From contig NZ_QGMY01000002.1 in NCBI RefSeq assembly GCF_003173355.1, forward strand, positions 434,001-498,000: DNA of 64,000 nucleotides, written 5' to 3'. The DNA comes from Methanospirillum lacunae (GTDB taxonomy: Archaea > Halobacteriota > Methanomicrobia > Methanomicrobiales > Methanospirillaceae). Below are positions 1 to 7,845 of the stretch, one piece after another. The translations under genes and the position numbers were made by a program. The notes under the pieces are model-generated. The model was not told where the DNA came from, did no database searches, and saw nothing but the letters and a program-made list of their open reading frames with translations. Each line of letters opens with the position of its first letter. The stretch's first letter is position 1.

Positions 1-1150
1 AAACGTGCTGACAGTTCTCAAGCATTGATACCGGAACCCGTTCATTTACTGAATGAAGAAGATTCAGGTCACCTGGTCCATACATTACCACTTCTGCCCC
101 ATGAACCCGAAGATACCGGGCATCTGATCCAGCCTGACTCACACCCGGTTCTGCTGGTACATGAAGTACTGATTGTATCCCCTCACAAAGAAGTTTTGTA
201 AGAGTCCCAGGCCTGCTGATTGATGGTTCTGATGACTCCAGGATCTCAATTACCGCATCAGGAGCTGCAGCCTGCATAAGTGGGATCACATCGCTGATTT
301 TACATCCCCATGGGATTCGCATATCCAGCGAAAGATCACAGTGCTGTGCAACTACGTTCATTCTCTCTCCTCCTTCAATAAAACCTGGATTATACATAAT
401 TCGGGATAGAATCCGATCAGCATCAACTGCCATCAGACCTGTCAGGGTCTCAAGGGCTCTGCCAGTTGTTTTGATTGCATCTGCTGCCACAGGATCGATT
501 GGCCAATCACGCTCATGTAATGTTTGACAGAAGTTGAGGTAACGGCAGGCCTGCATTATCGCAGAATTGCCCAGAACCGGGTGCATGGCCGCATGCCCTG
601 ATTTGCCTGAAAACCGGATACGTGTCCTGAGTACTCCTTTCTCTCCGATTATCGGGGATGCCGGGGGTGTTGGTTCAGCTATGATGGCATTGCATGGTTT
701 TAGTATCCCCTCACCAACAAGTTGTTCCATCCCGAATTCGCCTTTTCCCTCTTCATCAGCGACGAATGCGATGTCAACACCGGGATCACCTTCTGTTTCG
801 ATAATATTGCTGAGTGCAACAAGCAGAGCTGCACATCCTCCCTTCATATCAGTTGAGCCACGACCATGAACAAATCCCTCTTTTATCAGACCGGTGTATG
901 GTGGATATGTCCATCCGTCATCAAGAGCAGGAACAACATCAACATGCCCACAGAGGAGAAGTTTTCCTTTAGGTTCAGCAGACAGGAGGTTGTGCCGTCT
1001 CCCTCTGGTAACTGTTTGTGTTTTAAGGCCTATTTTATCACAGAATTCCCTGATGTATGCGATAACCTCATCAGTATAACCGGGTGGATTATCTGATCGT
1101 ATCTGGACCAGATCTGAACATATCTTGGTAACGTCAGTAGTGTTTTTCAT
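1..1150 (-). CDS. M20 family metallopeptidase (ArgE/DapE/CPG2-type), C-terminus cut by window edge
   Basis: Zinc-dependent amidohydrolase of the acetylornithine deacetylase / succinyl-diaminopimelate desuccinylase / carboxypeptidase G2 family. My reading of the minus strand from the ATG at 1150 stays open to the window edge (about 383 residues). It shows the family motifs in order: CGHVDVVPA (metal-binding His and Asp), GRGSTDMKGG (bridging Asp) and ADEEGKGEFG (catalytic Glu pair), then SGKSGHAAMHP of the dimerisation domain. The ATG overlaps the stop of the upstream gene as ATGA, so the two are translationally coupled. Substrate cannot be assigned from sequence. DapE is only one option, because many methanogens make diaminopimelate by the aminotransferase route. 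The missing part should be only the last few tens of residues. Confidence 0.85.
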   Translation of the reverse strand, partial: MKNTTDVTKICSDLVQIRSDNPPGYTDEVIAYIREFCDKIGLKTQTVTRGRRHNLLSAEPKGKLLLCGHVDVVPALDDGWTYPPYTGLIKEGFVHGRGSTDMKGGCAALLVALSNIIETEGDPGVDIAFVADEEGKGEFGMEQLVGEGILKPCNAIIAEPTPPASPIIGEKGVLRTRIRFSGKSGHAAMHPVLGNSAIMQACRYLNFCQTLHERDWPIDPVAADAIKTTGRALETLTGLMAVDADRILSRIMYNPGFIEGGERMNVVAQHCDLSLDMRIPWGCKISDVIPLMQAAAPDAVIEILESSEPSISRPGTLTKLLCEGIQSVLHVPAEPGVSQAGSDARYLRVHGAEVVMYGPGDLNLLHSVNERVPVSMLENCQHV

Positions 1151-1653
1151 CTACAAGACCTGGTAAACTCATCCAGTTTTGTTGCAACAGAAGATTTTTT
1201 GTATAAAGCAGAAATGAACGATCGATCAAACATCTCGTCAATCATGATCTGAAGGGTTTCTGGTGGAACCGGTCTTCGTTCATCAGGGTTCAGGATTATC
1301 CGAAATGATCTGTACGAGGCAGGATCGGTGGATGAATAGATCTTCTGGACAAACAGAGGGAACTTTTCATAATCCTCCGGATGATTGGCTTCAAGCCAGA
1401 TCATAAATTTGGGAAACACTCCCATCGGTTCGTCTTTTCCCTGGTCTGTCCGGTGTTTGAGATATTCACGGCTCATCAGGTTGCGGGGAGAGTCTGCATT
1501 GAATGCAAGGACTGATATTGAATAGTCAAGATGTGCCATTGCATCAAAATACCAGAAACTGAGAACCGGGTGAAAATCAGAGGGGTCTTCGAGGATAAGA
1601 GATTTGTTGTAAAGGGCTTGGAGTACACGGGCGTACTCGTTGACTTCCAGCAT
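1147..1653 (-). CDS. conserved hypothetical protein, 168 aa
   Basis: I do not recognise this family. The protein is soluble, with no signal peptide or membrane segment. It is mostly helical in appearance, rich in aromatic and acidic residues, and has a basic C-terminus ending in RSCR. I start it at the ATG at 1653 (MLEVNEYARV); an in-frame TTG six bases further upstream is less likely. Its stop overlaps the start of the M20 peptidase gene (ATGA) and it lies about 40 bases downstream of moaA on the same strand, so it is probably in an operon with both. The coupling suggests a shared process with the peptidase, but no function can be inferred. Confidence 0.65.
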   Translation of the reverse strand: MLEVNEYARVLQALYNKSLILEDPSDFHPVLSFWYFDAMAHLDYSISVLAFNADSPRNLMSREYLKHRTDQGKDEPMGVFPKFMIWLEANHPEDYEKFPLFVQKIYSSTDPASYRSFRIILNPDERRPVPPETLQIMIDEMFDRSFISALYKKSSVATKLDEFTRSCR

Positions 1654-1694
1654 ACACAAAAGTAGACGGGAGAAGATAAAAAGCGTCTCTGCCG

Positions 1695-2573
1695 TCAGGA
1701 GTTGTACGGTTCTCTGAGGCCTATTGCCTGCTTAAAGAGAGCGTCAAGTTCTTCCCCTTTCTTCCCTCTGATATCCACAAGGTTATCTGACCTGAGAAGG
1801 CAGGGTTTCAGTTTTCCGTCAGAAGTAACCCTGAGCCGATTACAATGTTTGCAGAATTCTGAATTGTGAAAAGGCCTGACAAACTCGATCTCTGCCCCGC
1901 TGTAACAGTATTTTTTCCTGTGATGCATCCTTCTGGTGATCACCCGTTTTGATGATGCAGCGATATGATCCTCGAGATCTGACAGATCTGCATGGTATGG
2001 ACAGTCTCCAAGATCCATCAGTTCGATGATCTGCAGAATCATATGGCGATCGTTTGCCACAAGCCTGATGAAATCATCGATCTCATCCTCATTGATCCCT
2101 TTCAGGAGCACCATGTTGATCTTTATCGGAACCAGGCCTGCCGCCTTTGCAGCCTCAATTCCTGCCAGGGCATCATCCAGACTGTCAACACCAGTGATCT
2201 TTTTGTAGGTCTCATGCCGGAGACTGTCAAGACTGATGTTTACTCTGGAGAGGCCAGCCTTGTAAAGATCCATGGCCATTGGGCCAAGAAGTGTTCCGTT
2301 GGTCGTCATCGAAGATTCTATCCCTGCAGGAACACTTCTGAAAATATCAAGGATGTCCTTTCTGAGCAGTGGTTCTCCACCGGTAAATTTTACCGACCTG
2401 ATACCAAGTCGCTCTGATGCCAGAAGAATTTCCCTGATATCATCGATTGACATCGGATTTTCTGGTTTGCATTCTCCTTCCCGATGACAGTAAATGCATT
2501 TAAGATTACACCCCGAATTCAGACTGATCCTGATATTGCTGACAGGACGTTGAAAATTATCCCGAACAGCCAT
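1695..2573 (-). CDS. moaA: GTP 3',8-cyclase (molybdenum cofactor biosynthesis protein A)
   Basis: Radical SAM enzyme that rearranges GTP in the first step of molybdopterin (or tungstopterin) synthesis, needed for formate dehydrogenase and formylmethanofuran dehydrogenase in methanogens. The radical SAM [4Fe-4S] motif CNLKCIYC places ligands at Cys22, Cys26 and Cys29. The MoaA-specific second cluster motif is present in the C-terminal part (CKHCNRLRVTSDGKLKPC). TGGEPLL, the SAM-binding 'GGE' motif, is also present. At 292 residues it is slightly short but complete for archaeal MoaA. The start is the ATG at 2573, which overlaps the rlmE stop by one base (TGATG), so translation is coupled. Pairing of moaA with a 23S rRNA methyltransferase has no obvious functional logic. 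Confidence 0.95.
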   Translation of the reverse strand: MAVRDNFQRPVSNIRISLNSGCNLKCIYCHREGECKPENPMSIDDIREILLASERLGIRSVKFTGGEPLLRKDILDIFRSVPAGIESSMTTNGTLLGPMAMDLYKAGLSRVNISLDSLRHETYKKITGVDSLDDALAGIEAAKAAGLVPIKINMVLLKGINEDEIDDFIRLVANDRHMILQIIELMDLGDCPYHADLSDLEDHIAASSKRVITRRMHHRKKYCYSGAEIEFVRPFHNSEFCKHCNRLRVTSDGKLKPCLLRSDNLVDIRGKKGEELDALFKQAIGLREPYNS

Positions 2574-3211
2574 CAATCACCCGAGTCTGTTACTTCTTCC
2601 TGAACCTCAGCATCAAAGAGGTCTTCCCTTCCTGCGATGAAGTTGCGGGCAATGATGTAGATCTCAGCACTTCCCTTTCTGCTTGAATGGGTTTTATGCG
2701 TAGTTACGCGGAAAAATTCTTCTTTTACTTTCCGGTAGATCCATGGAAAATCTTCACCCTGGAATGTTTTCATCACCAGGTTGCCACCCGGGCAGAGCAC
2801 CTGTATAGCAAAGTCAAGAGCCATTTTGTTGAGGTCTATTGCTCTTGCCTGGTCGTACGATTTATGCCCTGATAATTTGGGCGAAGCGTCGCAGACCACA
2901 AGGTTTACGACCGGTAACAGGTCCAGAACTCTTGCTACTATTGTGGGTTTTGAAAAATCCCCAACCAGAGTTATCACTCCTTCAAGTGGCTGGATTGGAT
3001 TTAGATCGATCCCAACGATCTGCCCTGATGTATTCTCTTTCAGAATCTGAAGCCAGCTCCCTGGTGCTGCACCAAGATCTACCACATTATCCTGTGGTCG
3101 CAGAACTGCGTTTCGTTCTAAAATCTCTTTTAATTTGAATGAAGCTCGGGAACGGTATCCCTGCTTCATTGCCTTCTGGTATACCTTATCCCTACCCCAT
3201 TGAGAACCCAT
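2573..3211 (-). CDS. rlmE: 23S rRNA (uridine-2'-O-)methyltransferase RlmE/FtsJ
   Basis: SAM-dependent 2'-O-methyltransferase of the FtsJ/RrmJ family, acting on 23S rRNA in the large ribosomal subunit. The 212-residue length fits the single-domain archaeal enzymes. The N-terminus has the typical RNA-binding start (KVYQKAMKQGYRSRASFKL, whose Lys is part of the K-D-K-E catalytic set). It is followed by the SAM-binding motif VVDLGAAPGSW, the acidic motif GDFSKP, then CDASPKLSGHKSYD (catalytic Asp) and GGNLVMKTFQGED (catalytic Lys). The gene is first in a leftward operon with moaA, divergent from pcn. Confidence 0.93.
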   Translation of the reverse strand: MGSQWGRDKVYQKAMKQGYRSRASFKLKEILERNAVLRPQDNVVDLGAAPGSWLQILKENTSGQIVGIDLNPIQPLEGVITLVGDFSKPTIVARVLDLLPVVNLVVCDASPKLSGHKSYDQARAIDLNKMALDFAIQVLCPGGNLVMKTFQGEDFPWIYRKVKEEFFRVTTHKTHSSRKGSAEIYIIARNFIAGREDLFDAEVQEEVTDSGD

Positions 3212-3257
3212 ATGCCGCTCGTATCCACTTTATTTGTAAATATTACTCAGACCAGCA

Positions 3258-3299
3258 CTTATATGTGCGTCAAACTAATATTGTTAGAACAGTAGGGAG
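3258..3299 (+). promoter_or_regulatory. pcn promoter (TATA box) and ribosome binding site
   Basis: A TATA-like element CTTATATG lies at 3258-3265. A purine-rich Shine-Dalgarno sequence AGGGAG lies at 3294-3299, five bases before the pcn ATG. The predicted transcription start (about 25 bases after the TATA box) leaves a leader of roughly 15-20 bases. This is pattern reading only. Confidence 0.5.
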
Positions 3300-3304
3300 C
3301 GCAG

Positions 3305-4048
3305 ATGCTGAAAGGAACAATAAACGCCGATACTTTTCGTGATTCTATCGACGCCGTCGCTGCTCTGGTAACCGAGTGCAGAATGCATTTCTCCGAGCAG
3401 GAGGTGTGGATCAGATCTGTCGATACCGCAAATGTTGCTATGGTCATTCTCACCCTCCAGCGTGAAGCGTTCAATACATACGAAGCTACACCCGGGGAGC
3501 TTGGGCTCGATATCACAAAGATGAAGAATATCTTCACGATGATGGGAAAAGCAAGTGAAGTGAGTCTGGACTATCCAGATGGAGCTAATAAGATTGAAGT
3601 CAGGTTTGAAGGGTATCATTATGCCATCACCCTGCTTGATACAAGCACCATCAAAAAGGATCCTAACTCACCAGGCATTGAGCTCCCTGGCGTTGTGACT
3701 GTCTCAGGATCAGACCTCTATAATACTATCAAGTCCGCAGCAGTGGTTTCAGACAAAATGTGGCTTGGAATTAATCCTGATAAGAAGGTCTTCTATATTA
3801 TTGCCGAAGGAGACAGTGACCACATCGAGCGTGAGTTTTCTGCTGATGAGATGATATCCTGTAATTATTCACAGGCCCGCTCCCTCTTCTCAATTGATTA
3901 CCTCAAGGATATGGGAAAAGTCATGGCACACGCATCAGAGGTAACCATTCACCTGGGAACTGATCACCCGGTTAAATTCTCCTTTGATATTGCTGGCGGA
4001 AAAGGACATGTTGAGTACCTGCTCGCCCCACGTATCGAAGCTGACTGA
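3305..4048 (+). CDS. pcn: DNA polymerase sliding clamp (PCNA)
   Basis: Homotrimeric sliding clamp that encircles DNA and tethers DNA polymerases, FEN1, ligase and other partners. The 247-residue length and overall pattern are those of archaeal PCNA. The N-terminal fold includes MHFSEQEVWIRSVDTANVAMVILTL and the LGLDITKMKNIF segment typical of the first domain. The domain-connecting loop is around residues 115-125, and the C-terminus VEYLLAPRIE matches the usual LAPR[IV]E tail. It sits 3 bases before priL, a common archaeal pairing of clamp and primase large subunit, and is presumably co-transcribed with it. It would be loaded by the RFC complexes, two small subunits of which are encoded in this window. 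Confidence 0.96.
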   Translation: MLKGTINADTFRDSIDAVAALVTECRMHFSEQEVWIRSVDTANVAMVILTLQREAFNTYEATPGELGLDITKMKNIFTMMGKASEVSLDYPDGANKIEVRFEGYHYAITLLDTSTIKKDPNSPGIELPGVVTVSGSDLYNTIKSAAVVSDKMWLGINPDKKVFYIIAEGDSDHIEREFSADEMISCNYSQARSLFSIDYLKDMGKVMAHASEVTIHLGTDHPVKFSFDIAGGKGHVEYLLAPRIEAD

Positions 4049-4051
4049 TGC

Positions 4052-5233
4052 ATGGTAGCACTTGACCTTCGAGACCTTGCAAAATACCCTTTTTTAAAAG
4101 AAGCCCAGTCCTTTATCGCTGCAAATACAGCCTCCCTCGATCAGTATTTTGAATCTTCTGCAGGTCGTCTTGCGGTAAAAGAAGCATACGACACTGTATC
4201 AGCTTCAATCAGGTTTAACCCCCGCCAGCCTCCTGAAGATCTGTCTGAAGTTCCCTCCGAGGCGGAAGCCGTCAGAATAATTATTTCCGCATACCCGGCA
4301 AGCCGGTTACTGGTCTCCTGTTCTGGTGATAAGATGCTCATTGATCGACTTTGTCGATACCAGTCATGGAGAGTATATCGGTATCTCCAAGATGAGGATC
4401 CAAAGAAGAAAGAAGTGATAGCAGCCAGTCTGGGACTATCAGGGAGTTCTACCAAAATTCCGGTGATTCAGTACATAGAGATAGCTTCCAGGCTCACTGA
4501 TGACAGATGGAGGCTTGTAAACCGGGTTGTGGAGAAAGGGATTGTCAGGATTCATAGTGATGAGATCGATGAGATCCTGAGGGAACGTCTCAGGGTTATC
4601 ATGAGTCAGAACCTCCCACTTAAAGTTCCTCCATCTCTTTGTATCTCTTTACAGCCGGTAATTGACCGAATCAAAACCACAATACAGGAGCGGATGCTTG
4701 AAGAGTTTGGATCTGTGGAAGAGTCTGCTTTCCCCCCCTGCATTCAGGCAATTATCGCAGCTCTCGTGCAGCGGACTCACCTTACCCATATGGGAAGATT
4801 TGCAGTGACTGCTTTTATGCATAACATTGGGATGGAGAACACCCGGATTGTCGAGTTGTACGGGCATGTACCTGACTTCGATCTCTCAAAGACCATGTAC
4901 CAGGTGGATCATATATCAGGTCAGGGAGGAAGTGGAACTGAATACACATCTCCCCAATGTTCCACGATGAAAACTCATGCACTCTGTGTTCATCCTGATG
5001 CTCTCTGTAAAAATATTACGCATCCACTCACGTATTACAAACAGAAAAAAAGAATGGTTACTGTTCCCAAAAAGAAAGCCGGGATTGTTGGGTCAGGGGG
5101 TAACATTCCTGATAAGGAATCCGCCCCCGCTGATAACAGCGATAAACAGGAAAAGCGCAATAAGGTACGCGGTACTGCCATGGAGGAAGGCAGGAAGAAC
5201 AATGAGGACCACAAGGAAGATAATCAGGCTTAA
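4052..5233 (+). CDS. priL: DNA primase large subunit PriL
   Basis: Regulatory, iron-sulfur subunit of the archaeal/eukaryotic-type primase that starts Okazaki fragments with the catalytic subunit PriS. Four cysteines at about residues 230, 303, 312 and 319 (in PPCIQAII, PQCSTMKTHALC and DALCKNITHP) are placed as the known [4Fe-4S] ligands. The QVDHISG segment just before the second Cys is typical. The conserved core ends near residue 334. The remaining 59 residues are a Lys/Asp/Glu/Asn-rich polar tail that does not look like family sequence. Its codons run antisense to a hydrophobic two-helix reading frame on the other strand (see 5093-5269). Start: ATG three bases after pcn. Confidence 0.92.
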   Translation: MVALDLRDLAKYPFLKEAQSFIAANTASLDQYFESSAGRLAVKEAYDTVSASIRFNPRQPPEDLSEVPSEAEAVRIIISAYPASRLLVSCSGDKMLIDRLCRYQSWRVYRYLQDEDPKKKEVIAASLGLSGSSTKIPVIQYIEIASRLTDDRWRLVNRVVEKGIVRIHSDEIDEILRERLRVIMSQNLPLKVPPSLCISLQPVIDRIKTTIQERMLEEFGSVEESAFPPCIQAIIAALVQRTHLTHMGRFAVTAFMHNIGMENTRIVELYGHVPDFDLSKTMYQVDHISGQGGSGTEYTSPQCSTMKTHALCVHPDALCKNITHPLTYYKQKKRMVTVPKKKAGIVGSGGNIPDKESAPADNSDKQEKRNKVRGTAMEEGRKNNEDHKEDNQA

Positions 5234-5269
5234 GACACCAACCACAGCATCGAGCATCCACCGTTTCAT
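5093..5269 (-). CDS. small two-helix membrane protein, antisense to the priL 3' end
   Basis: A 58-residue reading frame from the ATG at 5269; in-frame alternatives are the ATG at 5299 and a TTG at 5317. After a short basic start (MKRWMLD) it has two strongly hydrophobic segments: about residues 8-28 (VVGVLSLIIFLVVLIVLPAF) and 35-50 (YLIALFLFIAVISGGG). These are joined by a short polar turn and followed by a basic end (IRNVTP). It converges on priL and overlaps its last 47 codons. The composition is typical of a real membrane protein. However, the reverse complement of a Lys/Glu/Asp-rich tail can mimic hydrophobic sequence, so I keep the confidence moderate. No strong ribosome binding site is visible. 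Confidence 0.5.
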   Translation of the reverse strand: MKRWMLDAVVGVLSLIIFLVVLIVLPAFLHGSTAYLIALFLFIAVISGGGFLIRNVTP

Positions 5270-5381
5270 AATCTGACCATACGTTCTGTTTATACGCATA
5301 AGTAAATGTCTGAGCAAAAACTCGCAGGAAATATTCTTGGGCGGGATATTTTATGTTAGGGGATGAGTTTCCGGGTGATCT

Positions 5382-5948
5382 ATGAATTATTCTCATGATT
5401 GTGAAGAGAAAGAAAGAGAGATCTCAAGTGGTAATCTCGTCCTCATCCGTGAACTGGAGTCAGTGATAGAGTCTCTGGGAGAAATTTCACATTCAGAGAT
5501 TGCACCTGCTGGAGGGATTGTGATGGCGTATGCCCGGCAGGGCGCCAGGACCATTGATGACGTGTTTGCCGTAATAGACGGTTCTATCATCTCTTCGGAA
5601 GATCTCCCTGTTTGCAGGATGGTCCTTACTGCAACCCGGTTTGATCCAGCAATCCGGTGCGTGGCAATTGTAAGATATAATCCAAAGATCATAGAAATCG
5701 CTGATGAGATGCTGATGGAGGTTTCTTCATTCAATCGCGCCCAGGAACCTCCAGGAGATTCTTCTCATGATTGGGGGGTTGCTTTCTGCTGTGAGAAGAG
5801 CGATGGCGTTCCTGATCTGATCTACGATACCGGATGTGTAGGAAAAGAGCCCTTGATCCGTCTTCTGGGTGAGAATCCGACCCGTGTTTTAGCAAGTATT
5901 AATAGGATCTTAACGCGCATTATAACTACAAATTTTACAGAGGAATAA
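5382..5948 (+). CDS. stand-alone ThiN-domain protein (thiamine-phosphate synthase family)
   Basis: ThiN domains catalyse condensation of HMP-PP with HET-P to thiamine phosphate. They usually occur as the C-terminal part of ThiD-ThiN fusions or, in a ligand-sensing form, behind a DNA-binding domain (ThiR). Here the domain is essentially alone: about 25 residues of charged N-terminus, then the recognisable order of IAPAGGIVMAYARQGARTIDDVFAV, a variable centre, FDPAIRCVAIVRYNPKIIEIADEM, and a DLIYDTGCVGKEPLIRLLG region. No helix-turn-helix or ThiD kinase domain is present. It lies directly upstream of rps17e (3 bases). A ribosome-binding-like GGTGAT precedes the ATG. Whether this copy is catalytic or regulatory cannot be decided by eye. 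Confidence 0.7.
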   Translation: MNYSHDCEEKEREISSGNLVLIRELESVIESLGEISHSEIAPAGGIVMAYARQGARTIDDVFAVIDGSIISSEDLPVCRMVLTATRFDPAIRCVAIVRYNPKIIEIADEMLMEVSSFNRAQEPPGDSSHDWGVAFCCEKSDGVPDLIYDTGCVGKEPLIRLLGENPTRVLASINRILTRIITTNFTEE

Positions 5949-5951
5949 TCA

Positions 5952-6143
5952 ATGGGTGTAAAACCAAGTTATATAAAGGGCATCGGTGCAGAACTTCTGG
6001 AAAACCACCGCGAAAAGTTTTCTGGCGATTTTGATGAGAATAAAAAAGCCGTAAGTGCAGCAACTGATATTCCCACCAAGAGCGTGCGCAACCGTGTTGC
6101 AGGCTATATCACAAGAAAGGTAAATACCGGAAGAACAGCATAA
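5952..6143 (+). CDS. rps17e: 30S ribosomal protein S17e
   Basis: Small-subunit ribosomal protein found in archaea and eukaryotes. The 63 residues match the archaeal S17e pattern: MGVKPSYIKGIGAELLENH at the start, DFDENKKAV in the middle, and SVRNRVAGYITRKV near the end. It is short like other archaeal S17e and lacks the eukaryotic extension. It is embedded between the ThiN gene (3 bases) and dapA (9 bases), which suggests co-transcription of a ribosomal protein with lysine biosynthesis. Confidence 0.96.
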   Translation: MGVKPSYIKGIGAELLENHREKFSGDFDENKKAVSAATDIPTKSVRNRVAGYITRKVNTGRTA

Positions 6144-6152
6144 ATTACCCTC

Positions 6153-7028
6153 ATGTTTGAGGGCGTTTTCCCTGCGCTCATTACTCCTTTTCAGAGGAAC
6201 GCCGGGAAAGATCTTGATGTGGATGGACTCAGATCCAACATCACTTTTCTTTTGCAGTCTGGAGTCCACGGGTTGGTGCCATGCGGCTCAACCGGAGAAT
6301 CTGCTACACTCAGTAGTGCAGAGCACGAGAAGGTAGTGGAAGTAACCCTGGAAGAGGCCGGAGGTAAGGTTCCAGTCCTTGCAGGAACCGGGTCTAACAA
6401 CACTTCTGAAGCTATCAGATTTACCAAGGCTGCAAAGGATGCCGGAGCAGATGGCGTTCTGGTCATAAGCCCCTATTATAATAAACCCAACCGATCAGGT
6501 CTTGTGAAGCATTATACCGCTCTGGCTGATCTGGATATCCCGGTTGTAATCTACAATATTCCGGGAAGGACCGGGCAGAATCTTGCCCCTGAACTGATTG
6601 CCGAGCTTGCTAACCATCCCAACATAGTGGGTGTTAAAGAGGCTAGCGGGGATATCAATCAAATATCATCTATCATAGAATTGACCCTGGACAATGATTT
6701 CTCTGTGATTTCAGGGGATGATGGTATGACTCTTCCTATCCTGAGTCTCGGTGGCGACGGGGTTATCTCAGTTGCAGCAAACATTGTCCCAAAGCCCATG
6801 ATAGAGATGTATGATGCAGCAAAGAAGGGCGATTATGAAACTGCACGCAGTATTCATTACAAACTTGCACCTCTCATCAAAGCACTCTTTGTTGAAACTA
6901 ATCCGGTTCCAATAAAGAAAGCTACTGAAATGAGAGGCATGGCAGCAGGTCCTGTCAGGCTTCCACTGGATGAAGCGAGCCAGACAACAGTTGAAAAATT
7001 ACAGGAGGTGCTAACTCATTATGATTAA
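6153..7028 (+). CDS. dapA: 4-hydroxy-tetrahydrodipicolinate synthase
   Basis: TIM-barrel aldolase condensing pyruvate with aspartate semialdehyde, the first committed step to diaminopimelate and lysine. Hallmarks: GVFPALITPF at the N-terminus, GSTGESATL (pyruvate-binding Thr-Thr/Ser region), YYNKPNRSGL, IYNIPGRTGQNL with the catalytic Tyr, and IVGVKEASGD, whose Lys forms the Schiff base with pyruvate. The 291-residue length is standard. It overlaps dapB by 8 bases, and the substrate-supplying asd lies 1 kb downstream, so the window carries three consecutive enzymes of the pathway. Confidence 0.96.
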   Translation: MFEGVFPALITPFQRNAGKDLDVDGLRSNITFLLQSGVHGLVPCGSTGESATLSSAEHEKVVEVTLEEAGGKVPVLAGTGSNNTSEAIRFTKAAKDAGADGVLVISPYYNKPNRSGLVKHYTALADLDIPVVIYNIPGRTGQNLAPELIAELANHPNIVGVKEASGDINQISSIIELTLDNDFSVISGDDGMTLPILSLGGDGVISVAANIVPKPMIEMYDAAKKGDYETARSIHYKLAPLIKALFVETNPVPIKKATEMRGMAAGPVRLPLDEASQTTVEKLQEVLTHYD

Positions 7029-7782
7029 AATAGCAATTTGTGGTGCATTCGGCCGCATGGGTATGACAATCGGTGGAATAGTCACAAAAGATCCCGAAAT
7101 GCAGTTAGTGGGTGGCGTAGATGTGCAGGAAGGCGAGGTTTTTGGCGTTCCTGTCGTCTCTGCTGGTAAGTTTGCATCCTTTCTGTCTGAAAGTAAACCC
7201 GATGTAGTCATTGATTTTACTGTAGCCGCAGCGTCAGCCCAGAACATTCCCGTAGCCGCAGCAGCTGGTTGTGCAATCATTCTTGGAACAACCGGTCTGA
7301 ATGCAGATCAAAGCAAGAACATCAGAGAAGCAATTGCAAAGGGAGGAGTTCCGGCGGTTATCTCCACGAACTATTCTATTGGAATGAATATTCTCTGGCT
7401 TCTTGTACGGGAAGCTGCTCAGCGGCTTAGTGACTATGATATTGAGGTTACCGAAGCTCATCACCGGTACAAGAAGGATGCTCCCAGCGGTACCGCAAAG
7501 ACTATTCTTGAGATTCTCCAGGAAGAAGTCGGCCCCAGGGAAGAAGTCTATGGGCGTGAGGGTATGACTGAACGGGGCAACGAGATCGGTGTGCATGTTA
7601 TCAGGGGCGGGGACATCGTCGGTGATCATGCTGTGATGTTTACCAGCAACTTTGAGACAGTCACTCTTTCCCACCGGGCATATGATCGGGGTGTCTTTGC
7701 CCAGGGAGCAGTCAAGGCAACCAAGTGGATTGTCGGAAAGAAGCCTGCTGTATATGGCATGAAAGATGTCCTCGGTCTTTGA
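7021..7782 (+). CDS. dapB: 4-hydroxy-tetrahydrodipicolinate reductase
   Basis: NAD(P)H-dependent reductase that follows DapA. The N-terminal Rossmann motif is IAICGAFGRMG (GxxGxxG form). DFTVAAASAQN binds cofactor, GTTGLNADQ is the family signature, and STNYSIGMNILW and EAHHRYKKDAPSGTAK carry the catalytic His pair and Lys of the C-terminal domain. The 253-residue length is normal. A good ribosome binding site (GGAGGTG) lies inside the end of dapA just before the ATG. Confidence 0.96.
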   Translation: MIKIAICGAFGRMGMTIGGIVTKDPEMQLVGGVDVQEGEVFGVPVVSAGKFASFLSESKPDVVIDFTVAAASAQNIPVAAAAGCAIILGTTGLNADQSKNIREAIAKGGVPAVISTNYSIGMNILWLLVREAAQRLSDYDIEVTEAHHRYKKDAPSGTAKTILEILQEEVGPREEVYGREGMTERGNEIGVHVIRGGDIVGDHAVMFTSNFETVTLSHRAYDRGVFAQGAVKATKWIVGKKPAVYGMKDVLGL

Positions 7783-7808
7783 AGAAAGACAAAATCAGGT
7801 CGAAAATT

Positions 7809-7820
7809 TTTTTATATTCC
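7809..7820 (+). promoter_or_regulatory. ferredoxin gene promoter (TATA box)
   Basis: TTTTTTATATTC lies about 30 bases before the ferredoxin ATG at 7846, the usual distance from TATA centre to transcription start in archaea. No Shine-Dalgarno sequence precedes the ATG, so a leaderless or nearly leaderless transcript is likely. Confidence 0.5.
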
Positions 7821-7845
7821 TAAACAGAGTCATTAAGAGATTTCC

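Noticed and set aside
567-1096. plus-strand frames across the window start
   Set aside because: The minus strand encodes a clear M20 peptidase here with all family motifs; the plus frames are shadows.
3259-3619. minus-strand frames over the start of pcn
   Set aside because: Shadow of PCNA; the true gene on this part is on the plus strand.
7234-7674. 146-codon minus-strand frame inside dapB
   Set aside because: dapB is fully supported by its motifs; the antisense frame has no recognisable features.
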